This document shows, one piece after another, positions 16,482 to 27,321 of a DNA stretch of 64,000 bases. Source of the stretch: PALSA-612 sp963846915 (GTDB taxonomy: Bacteria; Actinomycetota; Thermoleophilia; Gaiellales; Gaiellaceae); NCBI GenBank assembly GCA_963846915.1, contig CAWJXV010000009.1, positions 1,302,001-1,366,000 on the forward strand. Reading direction: 5' to 3'. The first letter of the stretch is position 1; every line of letters starts with the position of its first letter. The notes below the pieces were generated by a model that was not told where the DNA came from, did no database searches, and saw only the letters and a list, made by a program, of their open reading frames with translations. The position numbers and the translations under genes were made by a program.

Positions 16482-17843
16482 GTGGAGACGCGGGTCGAGG
16501 AGCTGGCGGTTGACAAGGTGCGCCTGAGCGTCGACGTCCCGAGCGCGGACGTGCAGCACGCCGTCGAGCACGCCGCGTCCGATCTGGCCGCGTCCCTGAA
16601 GATCCCCGGCTTCCGCAAGGGCAAGGTGCCGATGCCGGTGCTCGTCGCCCGAGTCGGCAAGGACCGCATCTACGCCGAGGCGGTCGAGAGCCACATCGGC
16701 GGCTGGTACCGGGCGGCCGTCGCCGACTCCCGCGTCCGGCCTGCCTCCTCGCCGGAGTACGACTACGAGCTGCCCGAGTCGGCCGAGGGCGACTTCAGCT
16801 TCACGGCCACGATCGACGTGCAGCCGAAGGTCGAGATCGCCGACTGGACGACGCTCGAGGTGCCGGTCCACTCCGCCGAGGTGCCGCCCGAGCTCGTCGA
16901 CCGGGAGCTCGAGTTGCTCCAGGACGCCGTCGCCGAGCTCGCTCCCGTCGAGGGTCGCCCGGCAGGCGAGGGTGACGTCGTCGTCGTCGACCTCATCAGC
17001 GAGTCCGGCGACTCCCGCCGCGACGTCGTCGTCGAGCTCGGCGCCGGCCGGCTCGTCGAGGAGCTCGAGCGGGGACTCGTCGGCATGTCCGCCGGCGAGA
17101 CGAACGAGATCACCTTCGAGATCGGTGACGACGGTGCGACCCAGTCCGTCGACGCGACGGTCAAGGACGTCAAGGAGAAGGTGCTGCCACCGCTCGACGA
17201 CGAGCTGGCGAAGACGGCCAGTGAGTTCGAGACGCTCGCCGACCTGCGCACCGACATCGAGTCGCGCCTGCGTGAGCAGCTCGACGAGGAGATCGAGAGC
17301 GAGTTCCGCGCCGCCGCCGTCGACGCGCTCGTCGACGCGTCGCAGATCACGCCGGCCGAGGGGCTCGTCCAGGCGCGCGCGAATGCGCTGCTCGGCAACC
17401 TCGTGCAGTCGCTCGAGCGGCGCGGCGTCTCAGTCGACGCCTATCTGGCCGTGTCCGGACAGACACCCGAGCAGGTGCAGGAGCGCGTCGTCGCCGAGGC
17501 GCAGCGGTCGCTCGCGCGCGAGCTCGTGCTCGAGGCCGCGGCCGACAAGCTCGGGATCGAGGTCACCGACGAGGAGCTCGAGGAGTTCGTCCGCGAGCAG
17601 GCGACCGCCGAGGGCGCCGAGGACGTGGACGAGCTCGTCTCGCAGCTCATGTCCGACGGCCGAGCCGAGCAGTTCCGCGAGGACATCCGCCTCCGCCGGG
17701 CGCTCGACCGGATCGTCTCCGAGGTGACGCGCATCCCCGCCGACCTCGCGGCGGCGCGTGAAAAGCTCTGGACCCCCGGGCAGGAGAAGCCGGAGGGCGC
17801 TACGAAGTTGTGGACACCCGGCCAGGAGGAGAAAACCGCATGA
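16482..17843 (+). CDS. tig: Trigger factor (ribosome-associated peptidyl-prolyl isomerase chaperone)
   Basis: 453 aa from GTG 16482, which places VETRVEELAVDKVRL as the N terminus; a TTG at 16470 would add four residues. The ribosome-binding signature is IPGFRKGKVPMPVL (about 43-56), then the FKBP-like domain starting after about 150 and the helical C-terminal arms. The last residues carry the heptapeptide LWTPGQE twice (about 429-435 and 443-449), an unusual acidic tail. It is the first gene of tig-clpP-clpX, with an ATGA overlap to clpP, coupling folding and proteolysis. Confidence 0.93.
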   Translation: METRVEELAVDKVRLSVDVPSADVQHAVEHAASDLAASLKIPGFRKGKVPMPVLVARVGKDRIYAEAVESHIGGWYRAAVADSRVRPASSPEYDYELPESAEGDFSFTATIDVQPKVEIADWTTLEVPVHSAEVPPELVDRELELLQDAVAELAPVEGRPAGEGDVVVVDLISESGDSRRDVVVELGAGRLVEELERGLVGMSAGETNEITFEIGDDGATQSVDATVKDVKEKVLPPLDDELAKTASEFETLADLRTDIESRLREQLDEEIESEFRAAAVDALVDASQITPAEGLVQARANALLGNLVQSLERRGVSVDAYLAVSGQTPEQVQERVVAEAQRSLARELVLEAAADKLGIEVTDEELEEFVREQATAEGAEDVDELVSQLMSDGRAEQFREDIRLRRALDRIVSEVTRIPADLAAAREKLWTPGQEKPEGATKLWTPGQEEKTA

Positions 17844-18484
17844 CCCCTCATGACAATCGCTTCGGCTGGGACTACAGCCGCCCGGCCACCGCGCCGCAGA
17901 TGAGCCCGCTGATTCCGATGGTGATCGAGCAGACCTCGCGCGGCGAGCGCGCCTTCGACATCTACTCGCGGCTCCTCAACGAGCGGATCATCTTCCTCGG
18001 GACCCCCGTCGACGACCAGATCGCCAACCTGCTCGTCGCCCAGCTCCTCCATCTCGAGTCGGAGGACCCGGACAAGGACATCTCGATCTACATCAACTCG
18101 CCGGGCGGCTCCGTCTACTCGGGCCTGGCCATCTACGACACGATGCAGTTCATCAAGCCGGACGTACAGACGATCTGCGTCGGCATCGCGATGAGCATGG
18201 GCGCGCTCCTTCTCGCCGGCGGCGCGAAAGGAAAGCGGATGGCGCTGCCGAACGCAAAGATCCTGATCCACCAGGTGTGGGGCGGCTTCCAGGGGCAGGC
18301 CACCGACATCGAGATCCACGCCCGCGAGACGATCGCCCTCAAGCGCAAGATGGAAGAGATCATGGGCAAGCACACCGGACAGGAGCTGGACAAGGTCGCC
18401 CGGGACATGGAGCGCGACTATTTCATGACCTCTGCCGAGGCCAAGGACTACGGAATCATCGACACCGTGATCGAGCATCGCTAG
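17840..18484 (+). CDS. clpP: ATP-dependent Clp protease proteolytic subunit
   Basis: 214 aa. The ATG at 17840 overlaps the tig stop and has AGGAGGAGAA just upstream. The ClpP fold is clear: IVIEQTSRGERAFDIYSRLL, ERIIFLGTPVDDQIANLL, the catalytic Ser in GIAMSMGALLLAGG, the catalytic His in ILIHQVWGG and an Asp about 50 residues later. GIAMSMG replaces the more usual GQAASMG before the nucleophile. ClpP forms the tetradecameric barrel that degrades substrates fed by ClpX, encoded 69 nt downstream. Confidence 0.95.
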   Translation: MTPHDNRFGWDYSRPATAPQMSPLIPMVIEQTSRGERAFDIYSRLLNERIIFLGTPVDDQIANLLVAQLLHLESEDPDKDISIYINSPGGSVYSGLAIYDTMQFIKPDVQTICVGIAMSMGALLLAGGAKGKRMALPNAKILIHQVWGGFQGQATDIEIHARETIALKRKMEEIMGKHTGQELDKVARDMERDYFMTSAEAKDYGIIDTVIEHR

Positions 18485-18553
18485 ATCGAGTGCTAGCCAG
18501 AATGGCCGATTCGATGTACAAGTTGACGGTGGGGCGGGGGAGATAACGGACGA

Positions 18554-19834
<1,281 letters not shown>

Positions 19835-19840
19835 CAGCAC

Positions 19841-19865
19841 GGGCAAACGGCCGGTTTCCCCCATG
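19841..19865. repeat. Dispersed repeat containing GGCCGGTTTCCCCCATG
   Basis: The 17-mer GGCCGGTTTCCCCCATG at 19849-19865 recurs at 58183-58199. GGGCAAAC to its left can partly pair with GGTTTCCC. It lies just after the clpX stop, where a hairpin could end the clp transcript. The remaining part of the 204-nt gap to 20038 shows nothing else except a -10-like TAGCGT. Confidence 0.6.
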
Positions 19866-20025
19866 ACCCCCTTTCTTTCGTAGCGTCCACCAGCGAGCGG
19901 CTCGAGTACGCCGCGCCAAAGCCAAGGCTCCGCTGCCGATCGAGATGCCATGGCGCTGCGGGCGGAACGCGAGACCCGCACGGGGATCGCGTCTCCGGGT
20001 TTCTGGCGTTCGACGTACAACCGCG

Positions 20026-20031
20026 TAGCGT
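20026..20031 (+). promoter_or_regulatory. -10-like box TAGCGT before the 122-aa membrane protein gene
   Basis: TAGCGT ends seven bases before the GTG at 20039, the spacing seen for other leaderless starts in this window. No convincing -35 is visible. Confidence 0.35.
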
Positions 20032-20038
20032 TCCGCTC

Positions 20039-20407
20039 GTGGACGTCTTCGTCCTGTTCCTGCTCGTCGTCGTAGCGATCGCGGCACTGGGCGCGACGCG
20101 GGCCGGTTGGATCGCGTCGGCAGTCGCCGCCGCCATGACGCTCCTCGTCGTCGGCCTCGCCACGTGGTTCGTCTTCAGCGAGGACGGCTACGTCGCGAAC
20201 GGCTCGACGAAATGGGAGACGCGCGGCAGTTCGGCGCATGATCTGTACATCGCCGCAATCGTGATCGCGACGTTTCTGTTCTTCCTGTACGCGATCCTGG
20301 CGCTGCGCCGAATTCGCGGACCGGTCGTTTCGGTGGCCGTCGTCCTCGGGGGGATACTCGAGGCGTTCGGGCTCCTCGTCCTCGTGCTCGCCTTCGGTTC
20401 GAACTAA
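20039..20407 (+). CDS. Small membrane protein of unknown function
   Basis: 122 aa, GTG start. Four hydrophobic helices at about 2-17, 23-48, 68-90 and 94-118, joined by a short extracytoplasmic or cytoplasmic loop with WETRGSSAHD. No motif points to an activity. Its TAA overlaps the stop of the converging GntR gene by two bases. Confidence 0.7.
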   Translation: MDVFVLFLLVVVAIAALGATRAGWIASAVAAAMTLLVVGLATWFVFSEDGYVANGSTKWETRGSSAHDLYIAAIVIATFLFFLYAILALRRIRGPVVSVAVVLGGILEAFGLLVLVLAFGSN

Positions 20408-21129
20408 GCCGTGCGCGCGCGGGTAACCGGCGGGCGGTCGCGGACGTAGGCGAGGATCGCCTCGAGCAGCCGCCAGGAGTGGAGGACGTGCTCTCTCGCC
20501 AGCATGCGCGCGCCGCTCGCCGACCCGGCCGCGATCGCCGCGCGGATCGCCTGGTGCTGTTCGTCGTTGCGCGCATAGAGCTCGTCGAGCTCGGCGCGCG
20601 CCACCCAGGTGATCTGGCCGATGAACGTGCGCCGGGCCGCCTTGGCGACTCGCTCGACGTAGGGCGAGCCGGCGGCTCCATAGATCACGTCGTGGAAGGC
20701 GTAGTTCGCCTTCATCCACTCGATCGCGAGTGCGTTGTCCTCGACGCCGCCGCGAGCCTTCGCGCGCAGCTCGAGCGTGAGCACGCTGAAGCGGTGCTCC
20801 GCCTCGTCGAGTCGGCGCAGGTCGTCGGCGGTCATCCGCGGCGTGGCGAGCTCGGTCGCGAGGCTCTCGAGCTCGGCGCGGACGAGGAAAGCCTCGCGCA
20901 GCTCCTCGCGCGACAGCGTCCGCACACGTACGCCCCGGTTGGGGACGAAGGAGACGAGCCCCAATGCGGCCAGACGTCGCAGCGCTTCCCGGATGGGCGT
21001 CCGGCTGACGCCGAAGCGCTCGGAGAGCTGCTCCTGGCGCAGGACGACGCCCGCCTCGATCGCTCCCGAGACGATCTCGTCCTCGAGGACGAGCGCGATC
21101 TCGTCTGCCTTCGTGGAGAGCGACGGCAT
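20404..21129 (-). CDS. GntR-family transcriptional regulator, FadR/FCD subfamily
   Basis: 241 aa. Winged helix-turn-helix at residues about 8-72 with LSERFGVSRTPIREALRRLAALGLVSFVPNRGVRV, the standard GntR signature, followed by an all-helical FCD effector domain (about 90-225) containing FHDVIYGAAG and HQAIRAAIAAG; metal-binding positions are plausible but not certain. It is the last gene of the aceA operon (aceA, a 78-aa protein, regulator), 23 nt after the 78-aa gene. FCD regulators usually sense organic acids, so it is a good candidate to control aceA through the GGATCC-centred boxes at 22775-22860 (inference). Confidence 0.88.
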   Translation of the reverse strand: MPSLSTKADEIALVLEDEIVSGAIEAGVVLRQEQLSERFGVSRTPIREALRRLAALGLVSFVPNRGVRVRTLSREELREAFLVRAELESLATELATPRMTADDLRRLDEAEHRFSVLTLELRAKARGGVEDNALAIEWMKANYAFHDVIYGAAGSPYVERVAKAARRTFIGQITWVARAELDELYARNDEQHQAIRAAIAAGSASGARMLAREHVLHSWRLLEAILAYVRDRPPVTRARTA

Positions 21130-21152
21130 CGTGGTCGCCGAGTCTAGATCGG

Positions 21153-21385
21153 CTATCCGGCGGGCGGGACGAGCGCGTAGCTCGACGGATCGAGCTGCAC
21201 GGGGATGAACGGCAGCCCGTGCCCGGCGGCCCAGTCGTCGATCAGCCGTGCGACCCGGTCGCCGTCCTCGGCGTCCACGATCACACCGCGGCCGCCCTCG
21301 GCGAGCTTGCCTCCGACCCCACCGGCCGCGAGCGCCGCGATCACCTCCGGCCCGTCGACCTCTCTCGTCAGCTCGACCGCGATCG

Positions 21386-21389
<4 letters not shown>
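21153..21389 (-). CDS. Conserved-looking 78-aa protein between aceA and gntR
   Basis: 78 aa. The GTG start (21389-21387) overlaps the aceA TGA by three bases, so the gene is almost certainly translated from the aceA transcript. The sequence MTIAVELTREVDGPEVIAA is followed by GGVGGKLAEGG and a VDAEDGDRVARLIDDWAA helix and ends in VPPAG. Alternating strands and helices suggest a small ferredoxin-like alpha/beta fold. I do not recognise the family. Confidence 0.7.
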
Positions 21390-22660
<1,271 letters not shown>

Positions 22661-22679
22661 GTGAGTCTCCTCCTCGGCG

Positions 22680-22811
22680 TTAGTTGTCGTGGTCGCACTC
22701 GCAGGGATCCGGGCAGGTGCACTCGGCGAGCTCGGCGGTCGTCAGGACGACCCCGCTTTGATCGGCCGCTTCCTCATCTGGGATCCATGCTGGCGTCGTT
22801 TTGGGGTTCAT
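22680..22811 (-). CDS. 43-aa cysteine-rich leader protein of the aceA operon
   Basis: ATG at 22811, TAA at 22682-22680, 19 nt before the aceA start codon. The product begins MNPKTTPAWIPDEEAADQSG and ends AECTCPDPCECDHDN, with four Cys in a CxCxxxCxC cluster plus His/Asp that could bind a metal or form disulfides. The start lies eight bases after a strong -10, so the message would begin at or very near this ATG. GC-rich third positions support coding. No family is recognised; it may be a small regulatory or metal-binding protein, or a leader peptide. Confidence 0.6.
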   Translation of the reverse strand: MNPKTTPAWIPDEEAADQSGVVLTTAELAECTCPDPCECDHDN

Positions 22812-22860
22812 CTCCTCGTTTTGTAGCATCTCGGATCCGAAATGTCCACATCTGGGATCC
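22775..22860. promoter_or_regulatory. Three CATCTSGGATCC operator-like boxes
   Basis: CATCTSGGATCC occurs at 22775-22786, 22827-22838 and 22849-22860, with start-to-start distances of 52 and 22 bp (about five and two helical turns). The middle copy is part of the near-perfect palindrome CATCTCGGATCCGAAATG (22827-22844), which fills the spacer of the leftward aceA-operon promoter; the third copy abuts its -35. GGATCC-centred palindromes suit a dimeric GntR-type repressor, and such a gene ends this operon. Confidence 0.65.
22820..22848 (-). promoter_or_regulatory. Promoter of the aceA operon
   Basis: Read on the minus strand: -35 TGGACA (22848-22843), a 17-bp spacer and -10 TACAAA (22825-22820). 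The expected transcription start falls close to the ATG at 22811. The spacer is occupied by the GGATCC palindrome. Confidence 0.65.
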
Positions 22861-22893
22861 GATAAACTCCGAGAGGCCGCTCGCGGCGGCTCG

Positions 22894-22899
22894 TAGAAT
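22894..22899 (+). promoter_or_regulatory. -10 box TAGAAT of valS (leaderless type)
   Basis: TAGAAT ends six bases before the valS ATG, so the mRNA would start at the initiation codon. No T-box leader is possible in so short a space. Confidence 0.5.
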
Positions 22900-22905
22900 G
22901 GCCCT

Positions 22906-25314
22906 ATGGACCCGCTCTACCGTCCGCACGGCGTCGAATCCCGCTGGCAGGAGACGTGGGAAGCCGAGGGCCTCTACAACGCCGAGGCTTCGGATCCACG
23001 CCCGAGCTTCGCGATCGCGCATCCGCCGCCGAATGTCACCGGCGATCTCCACCTCGGCCACGCGCTCCAGCTGTCCCTCGCCGACACGATCGTCCGCACG
23101 CGGCGGATGCAGGGATACAACGTGCTCTTCCAGCCCGGGTACGACCATGCGGGCATCTCGACGCAGAGCGCCGTCGAGAAGCACCTGGCCAAGGAGGGAC
23201 GGACTCGCCAGGATCTCGGACGCGAGGCCTTCGTCGAGCTCGTCTGGGAGTGGCTGCGCGAGTACGGCGGGAAGATCATGTTCCAGTTCCGGCGGATCGG
23301 CGCCTCGCTCGACTACCGGCGCGAGCGGTTCACGATGGACGAGGCGTACGTCCGCGCCGTCATGCGGTTCTTCGTGCACCTCTGGAACCGCGGCTGGATC
23401 TACCGGTCGGACCGGATCATCAACTGGTGCCCGTTCCACCTGACGTCGCTTTCGGATCTCGAGCTCGAGCACAGGGAGACGGACGACGCGCTGACGTATG
23501 CCCTCTACCCGTTCGCGGAGGGCGAGGGCGGCGTCACGATCGCGACTGCGCGCGTGCCCACGATCCTCGCGGACGTGGCCGTGGCCGTGCACCCGGACGA
23601 CCCGCGCTACGCGGACGCGATCGGCCGCGAGGTGATCGTGCCCGTGATCGAGCGCCGGGTCCCGGTGATCGCCGACGAACGGGTCGATCGCGAGTTCGGC
23701 TCGGGCGCGCTGAAGGTGACCCCGGCTCACGACCCGCTCGACTTCGATCTCGGCCGCGACCACGGCCTGGACTCGCCCGTCTCGGTTCGCCCCGACGGGC
23801 GCATGGACGGCGCCCTCGTGCCCGACTACGAGGGGCTGACGCAGGAGGAGGCGGAGGAGCGGATCCTCGCCTGGCTGCGCGATCGCGGCCAGCTCGTCAA
23901 GCGCGAGTCGTACCGGCACACCGTTGCGTTCTGCGACCGTTGCAAGTCGCGGATCGAGCCGCTCCCCTCGCTGCAGTGGTGGTGCTCCATGGAGGAGCTG
24001 AAGAAGCCGGCGCTCGAGGCGATGCGGTCGGGACGCGTCACCTTCCACCCCCAGTCACAGCACGGCTTCGCCGTCGACTCGCTCGAGAGCGCGCCCGACT
24101 GGAACATCTCGCGGCAGATCTGGTGGGGCCACCAGTTGCCCGTCTGGTACTGCCCGGACGGCCACATGACGGTGCAGGAGGAGGAGCCGGCGGCGTGCGC
24201 CGAGTGCGGCTCGGCCGAGCTCACGCGGGAGACCGACGTGCTCGACACCTGGTTCTCGGCGGCGCTCTGGCCCTTTGCGACGCTCGGCTGGCCCGACGAC
24301 ACGCCGGACCTGAAGACGTTCTACCCGGGCAGCCTGAACACGACCGCCCGCGACATCATCCGCCTCTGGGAGAACCGGATGATCTTCTCCGGGCTGGAGA
24401 TGATGGGCGACGCCCCGTTCTCCGACATCGTCATCCACTCGCTCGTGCACGCGCCCTCCGGCGGACGGATGTCGAAGAGCCTCGGCACCGGCATGAACCC
24501 GCTGGCATTGATCGACGAGCACGGCGCGGACGCGACGCGCTACGGCCTGATGAAGATGGCCTCCTCCCAGGACGTGACCTTCTCGGAGGGCGCGATCGAG
24601 GAGGGCCGCAAGCTCGCGAACAAGCTGTGGAACGCCAGCCGGCTCCTGATCCAGGCGGGAGTGACCGAGCTGGAGGAGCGCCCCTCGTCGCTCGAGGAGC
24701 GCTGGATCCTCGCGCGGCTGTCGGCGACGCAGGTCGCGCTCGAGGATTACCTCGCCCGCTTCGACTTCTCGCACCTCGTCGCCGAGCTCTACCACCTGAC
24801 CTTCGACGACTTCTGCGACTGGTACCTGGAGGCGATCAAGCCGCGCATCTACGGCGGCGACACCGACGCGCTCGCCACTGCCGGCGCGGCGCTCGAGCGG
24901 CTGCTCAAGCTGCTGCACCCGGTCATGCCGCACGTGACGGAGGAGATCTGGTCGAACCTGCCGGGACGGGAGAGCCGGTTGATCGTTGCTCCCTGGCCCG
25001 AAACCGGCGACACGACCGAGGCCGACGCGCTCGTCCGCGTCCAGGAGGCGGCCGAGCGCTTCCGGCGCAGCGGCGTGTCGACGCCGCTCGAGGACGACGA
25101 GAAGCGCATCTTCGACGCGGTCGTCAAGCCCGGACACGTGGAGGCCGACGGCAACGTCGAGGTCGAGCGAGGCCGGCTGCGCAAGGAGATCGAGCGCGCC
25201 GAGAAGATGCTCGACAACCCGGGTTTCACGAGCAAGGCTCCCGCCGAGGTCGTCGAGGCCGAGCGGGAGAAGCTCGAGCGCTACCGGCGCGAGCTCGATG
25301 CCCTCGGCGGTTGA
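22906..25314 (+). CDS. valS: Valine--tRNA ligase
   Basis: 802 aa, on the short side for ValRS. Class I signatures are present: PPPNVTGDLHLGHALQ (HIGH-type, about 40-55) and GRMSKSLGTGMNP (KMSKS, about 522-534). The CP1 editing insertion lies between about 165 and 330 and includes GSGALKVTPAHDPLDF. The anticodon-binding helical domain follows, and the last 70 residues form the C-terminal coiled coil (EVERGRLRKEIERAEKMLDN). It charges tRNA-Val. The 3' end overlaps folC by 17 nt. Confidence 0.95.
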   Translation: MDPLYRPHGVESRWQETWEAEGLYNAEASDPRPSFAIAHPPPNVTGDLHLGHALQLSLADTIVRTRRMQGYNVLFQPGYDHAGISTQSAVEKHLAKEGRTRQDLGREAFVELVWEWLREYGGKIMFQFRRIGASLDYRRERFTMDEAYVRAVMRFFVHLWNRGWIYRSDRIINWCPFHLTSLSDLELEHRETDDALTYALYPFAEGEGGVTIATARVPTILADVAVAVHPDDPRYADAIGREVIVPVIERRVPVIADERVDREFGSGALKVTPAHDPLDFDLGRDHGLDSPVSVRPDGRMDGALVPDYEGLTQEEAEERILAWLRDRGQLVKRESYRHTVAFCDRCKSRIEPLPSLQWWCSMEELKKPALEAMRSGRVTFHPQSQHGFAVDSLESAPDWNISRQIWWGHQLPVWYCPDGHMTVQEEEPAACAECGSAELTRETDVLDTWFSAALWPFATLGWPDDTPDLKTFYPGSLNTTARDIIRLWENRMIFSGLEMMGDAPFSDIVIHSLVHAPSGGRMSKSLGTGMNPLALIDEHGADATRYGLMKMASSQDVTFSEGAIEEGRKLANKLWNASRLLIQAGVTELEERPSSLEERWILARLSATQVALEDYLARFDFSHLVAELYHLTFDDFCDWYLEAIKPRIYGGDTDALATAGAALERLLKLLHPVMPHVTEEIWSNLPGRESRLIVAPWPETGDTTEADALVRVQEAAERFRRSGVSTPLEDDEKRIFDAVVKPGHVEADGNVEVERGRLRKEIERAEKMLDNPGFTSKAPAEVVEAEREKLERYRRELDALGG

Positions 25315-26380
25315 CTGGCTCGAGTCGCTGAGCCCGTGGCCGCGCGACGGCTTCGGGCTGGCGCGGATGCAGGCGCTCCTCGCCGGGCTCGGTGACCCGC
25401 AGCTCGCCTTTCCGTCGGTGCACGTCGTCGGCACGAACGGCAAGTCGACGACGACGCGGACGATCGAGGAGACGCTCCTCCGCGAGGGCGTGCCGGCCGG
25501 CGCGTACACCTCGCCGCACGTGAGCGGCTGGGCGGAGCGGATCCGCGTCGGCGGCGAGGAGGTCGACGTCGAGCGCTCGCTCGGTCGGGTCCGGGCGGCG
25601 GCCGTCGCGCTCGCGGCGACGCAGTTCGAGGTGCTGACCGCGGCCGCGCTGGCCGTGTTCGCCGATGCCGGCGTGGAGGCGGCGGCGATCGAGGCGGGGC
25701 TCGGCGGCCGCCACGACGCGACGAATGTCCTCCGCTCGCCGGTGCAGGTGCTGACCAACGTCGCGCTCGAGCACACCGAGGTGCTCGGCTCGACGCGCGA
25801 GGCGATCGCCGGCGAGAAGCTCGCCGTCGTCCAACCCGGAGCCACGGTCGTGCTCGGCGAGCCCGAGTGGGAAGCGCTCGCCCGTCGGAACGGCGCTGCG
25901 CATGTCGTCGTCGAGACCGGCGGCAACCGTGCGCTCGGTGGCGCCGCCGCGTCAGCGTTTCTCGGCCGGCCGGTCGAGCCTGCCGAGGTGCACCTCCCCG
26001 GGCGGCTCGACGTCCGCGGCGACGAGATCTGGGACGGCGCGCACACGCCCGAGGCCGTTCGCCACATCGCGCTCTCGCTCCCGCGGCTCGGCTCGGTCGT
26101 CGCTTCGATCCTCGCCGACAAGGCCGTCGACGCCGTCCTGGCCGAGCTCGCGCGGCTGGCACCTGTGCTCGTCGCGACCAGCTCGACGAACGAGCGCGCT
26201 CTTCCCGCGGCCGAGCTGGCGAACCGCGCCGCTGCCCATTTCGACGTCGTGGAGGCCGTCGACGACCCGCTCGATGCGCTCCGCCGCGCGCACGAGCTCG
26301 GCCGGCCGGTCCTCGTGACCGGCTCTCTCTATCTGCTCGCGGATCTCGCCAGGCACGAGCCCACCGGGGCCCGTCGATGA
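25298..26380 (+). CDS. folC: Bifunctional folylpolyglutamate/dihydrofolate synthase (FolC), short form
   Basis: 360 aa from the ATG at 25298, inside the end of valS; the usual FolC has about 420-450 residues. Mur-ligase-type ATP loop VVGTNGKSTTTRTI (about 44-57), then SPHVSGWAERI, AAIEAGLGGRHDATNV, TNVALEHTEVLGST with the metal-binding His, and the C-terminal LPGRLDV and WDGAHTPEA motifs. It adds glutamate to folates. The ATGA overlap with the next gene places it in the valS-folC-aac operon. Confidence 0.9.
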   Translation: MPSAVDWLESLSPWPRDGFGLARMQALLAGLGDPQLAFPSVHVVGTNGKSTTTRTIEETLLREGVPAGAYTSPHVSGWAERIRVGGEEVDVERSLGRVRAAAVALAATQFEVLTAAALAVFADAGVEAAAIEAGLGGRHDATNVLRSPVQVLTNVALEHTEVLGSTREAIAGEKLAVVQPGATVVLGEPEWEALARRNGAAHVVVETGGNRALGGAAASAFLGRPVEPAEVHLPGRLDVRGDEIWDGAHTPEAVRHIALSLPRLGSVVASILADKAVDAVLAELARLAPVLVATSSTNERALPAAELANRAAAHFDVVEAVDDPLDALRRAHELGRPVLVTGSLYLLADLARHEPTGARR

Positions 26381-27204
26381 CCGAGGCCGACGCCGTCGCC
26401 CGCTCGCCGTCGCTTGCGACGGTCGACTCCATGGCCGCCGAGCTCTCGGCGCTGGGGGTCGTCGAGGGAAGCGTCGTGCTCGCCCACTCGTCCCTCAGCT
26501 CCCTCGGGTGGGTCTGCGGCGGCGCGGTCGCGGTCGTGCTCGCCCTCCAGCGGGCCGTGGGGGACGAGGGCACGCTCGTGATGCCTGCCCACTCGAGCGA
26601 TCTGTCGGATCCGGCCAAATGGGAGAACCCGCCCGTGCCTCGCGAATGGTGGGACACGATCCGGGAGTCGATGCCGCTCTTCGACCGCGACCTGACTCCG
26701 ACCCGGGGCATGGGCGCCGTCGCCGAGTGCTTCCGGCGCGGCCCCGGCGTGATCCGAAGCGAGCACCCGCAGGTCTCGTTCTCCGCGCGTGGACCGCAGG
26801 CGGAGCGGATCGTGAGCGGGCACACGCTCGCCGACAGCCTGTCCGAGCGTTCACCGCTCGCCCGCATCTACGAGCTCGAGGGCGACGTGCTCCTGCTCGG
26901 CGTGGGCCATGACTCGAACACGTCCCTCCACCTCGCCGAGTACAGGTCCGGACGAGCCCGGCCGGGCAGCAACGGTGCGCCGCTCGTGGTGGACGGCGTA
27001 CGCCGCTGGGTGGAGTTCGAGGACATCGAGCTCGACGCGTCTGACTTTCAGCTGATCGGCGAAAGCTTCGAGCGCGTGGCCGGGGCGCGCCGGGCTCGGG
27101 TGGGGCGGGCCGAGGCGCTCCTCGCCTCGCAGCGCGCGCTGGTCGACTACGCAGTCGAGTGGATGCTGGAGAACCGTTCGCCGGTCGCAGCGAGAGGCGC
27201 TTGA
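26377..27204 (+). CDS. AAC(3)-family N-acetyltransferase
   Basis: 275 aa. The family pattern is clear: VVLAHSSLSSLGWVCGGAVAV, LVMPAHSSDLSDPAKWENPP, DRDLTPTRGMGAVAECFRRGPGVIRSEHPQVSFSARG with the conserved His, and LLLGVGHDSNTSLHLAE. Members are aminoglycoside 3-N-acetyltransferases or YokD-like enzymes using acetyl-CoA. Chromosomal members in soil actinobacteria are often housekeeping or intrinsic, and resistance cannot be inferred from sequence. It overlaps folC by four bases and is three bases from the next small gene. Confidence 0.85.
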   Translation: MTEADAVARSPSLATVDSMAAELSALGVVEGSVVLAHSSLSSLGWVCGGAVAVVLALQRAVGDEGTLVMPAHSSDLSDPAKWENPPVPREWWDTIRESMPLFDRDLTPTRGMGAVAECFRRGPGVIRSEHPQVSFSARGPQAERIVSGHTLADSLSERSPLARIYELEGDVLLLGVGHDSNTSLHLAEYRSGRARPGSNGAPLVVDGVRRWVEFEDIELDASDFQLIGESFERVAGARRARVGRAEALLASQRALVDYAVEWMLENRSPVAARGA

Positions 27205-27207
27205 CCC

Positions 27208-27321
27208 GTGGCCCAGCACGGTCCGCGTCTGAGCGTCTTCGTGTTCGTCGCCGTTGCGCTGGCGGCGTTCGTGGGCCTGGCATTCACGGCGGGCTACGTC
27301 ATAGGCAAACTGCTGTTGTAG
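27208..27321 (+). CDS. 37-aa single-helix membrane protein
   Basis: GTG at 27208, TAG at 27319-27321, whose last base starts the next gene. The product begins VAQHGPRLSVFVFVAVAL and ends in TAGYVIGKLLL: one transmembrane helix of about 25 residues with short ends. Position in a tightly packed operon and the TAG/GTG overlap support it as a real gene. Small single-pass proteins often assist membrane enzymes, but no role can be named. Confidence 0.6.
   Translation: MAQHGPRLSVFVFVAVALAAFVGLAFTAGYVIGKLLL

Noticed and set aside
22906..22960. T-box riboswitch for valS
   Set aside because: The -10 box lies six bases before the ATG, leaving no leader RNA.
22956..25331. A 791-codon open frame overlapping valS in another frame
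   Set aside because: Arg/Gly-rich translation with no motifs; valS carries all signature motifs.
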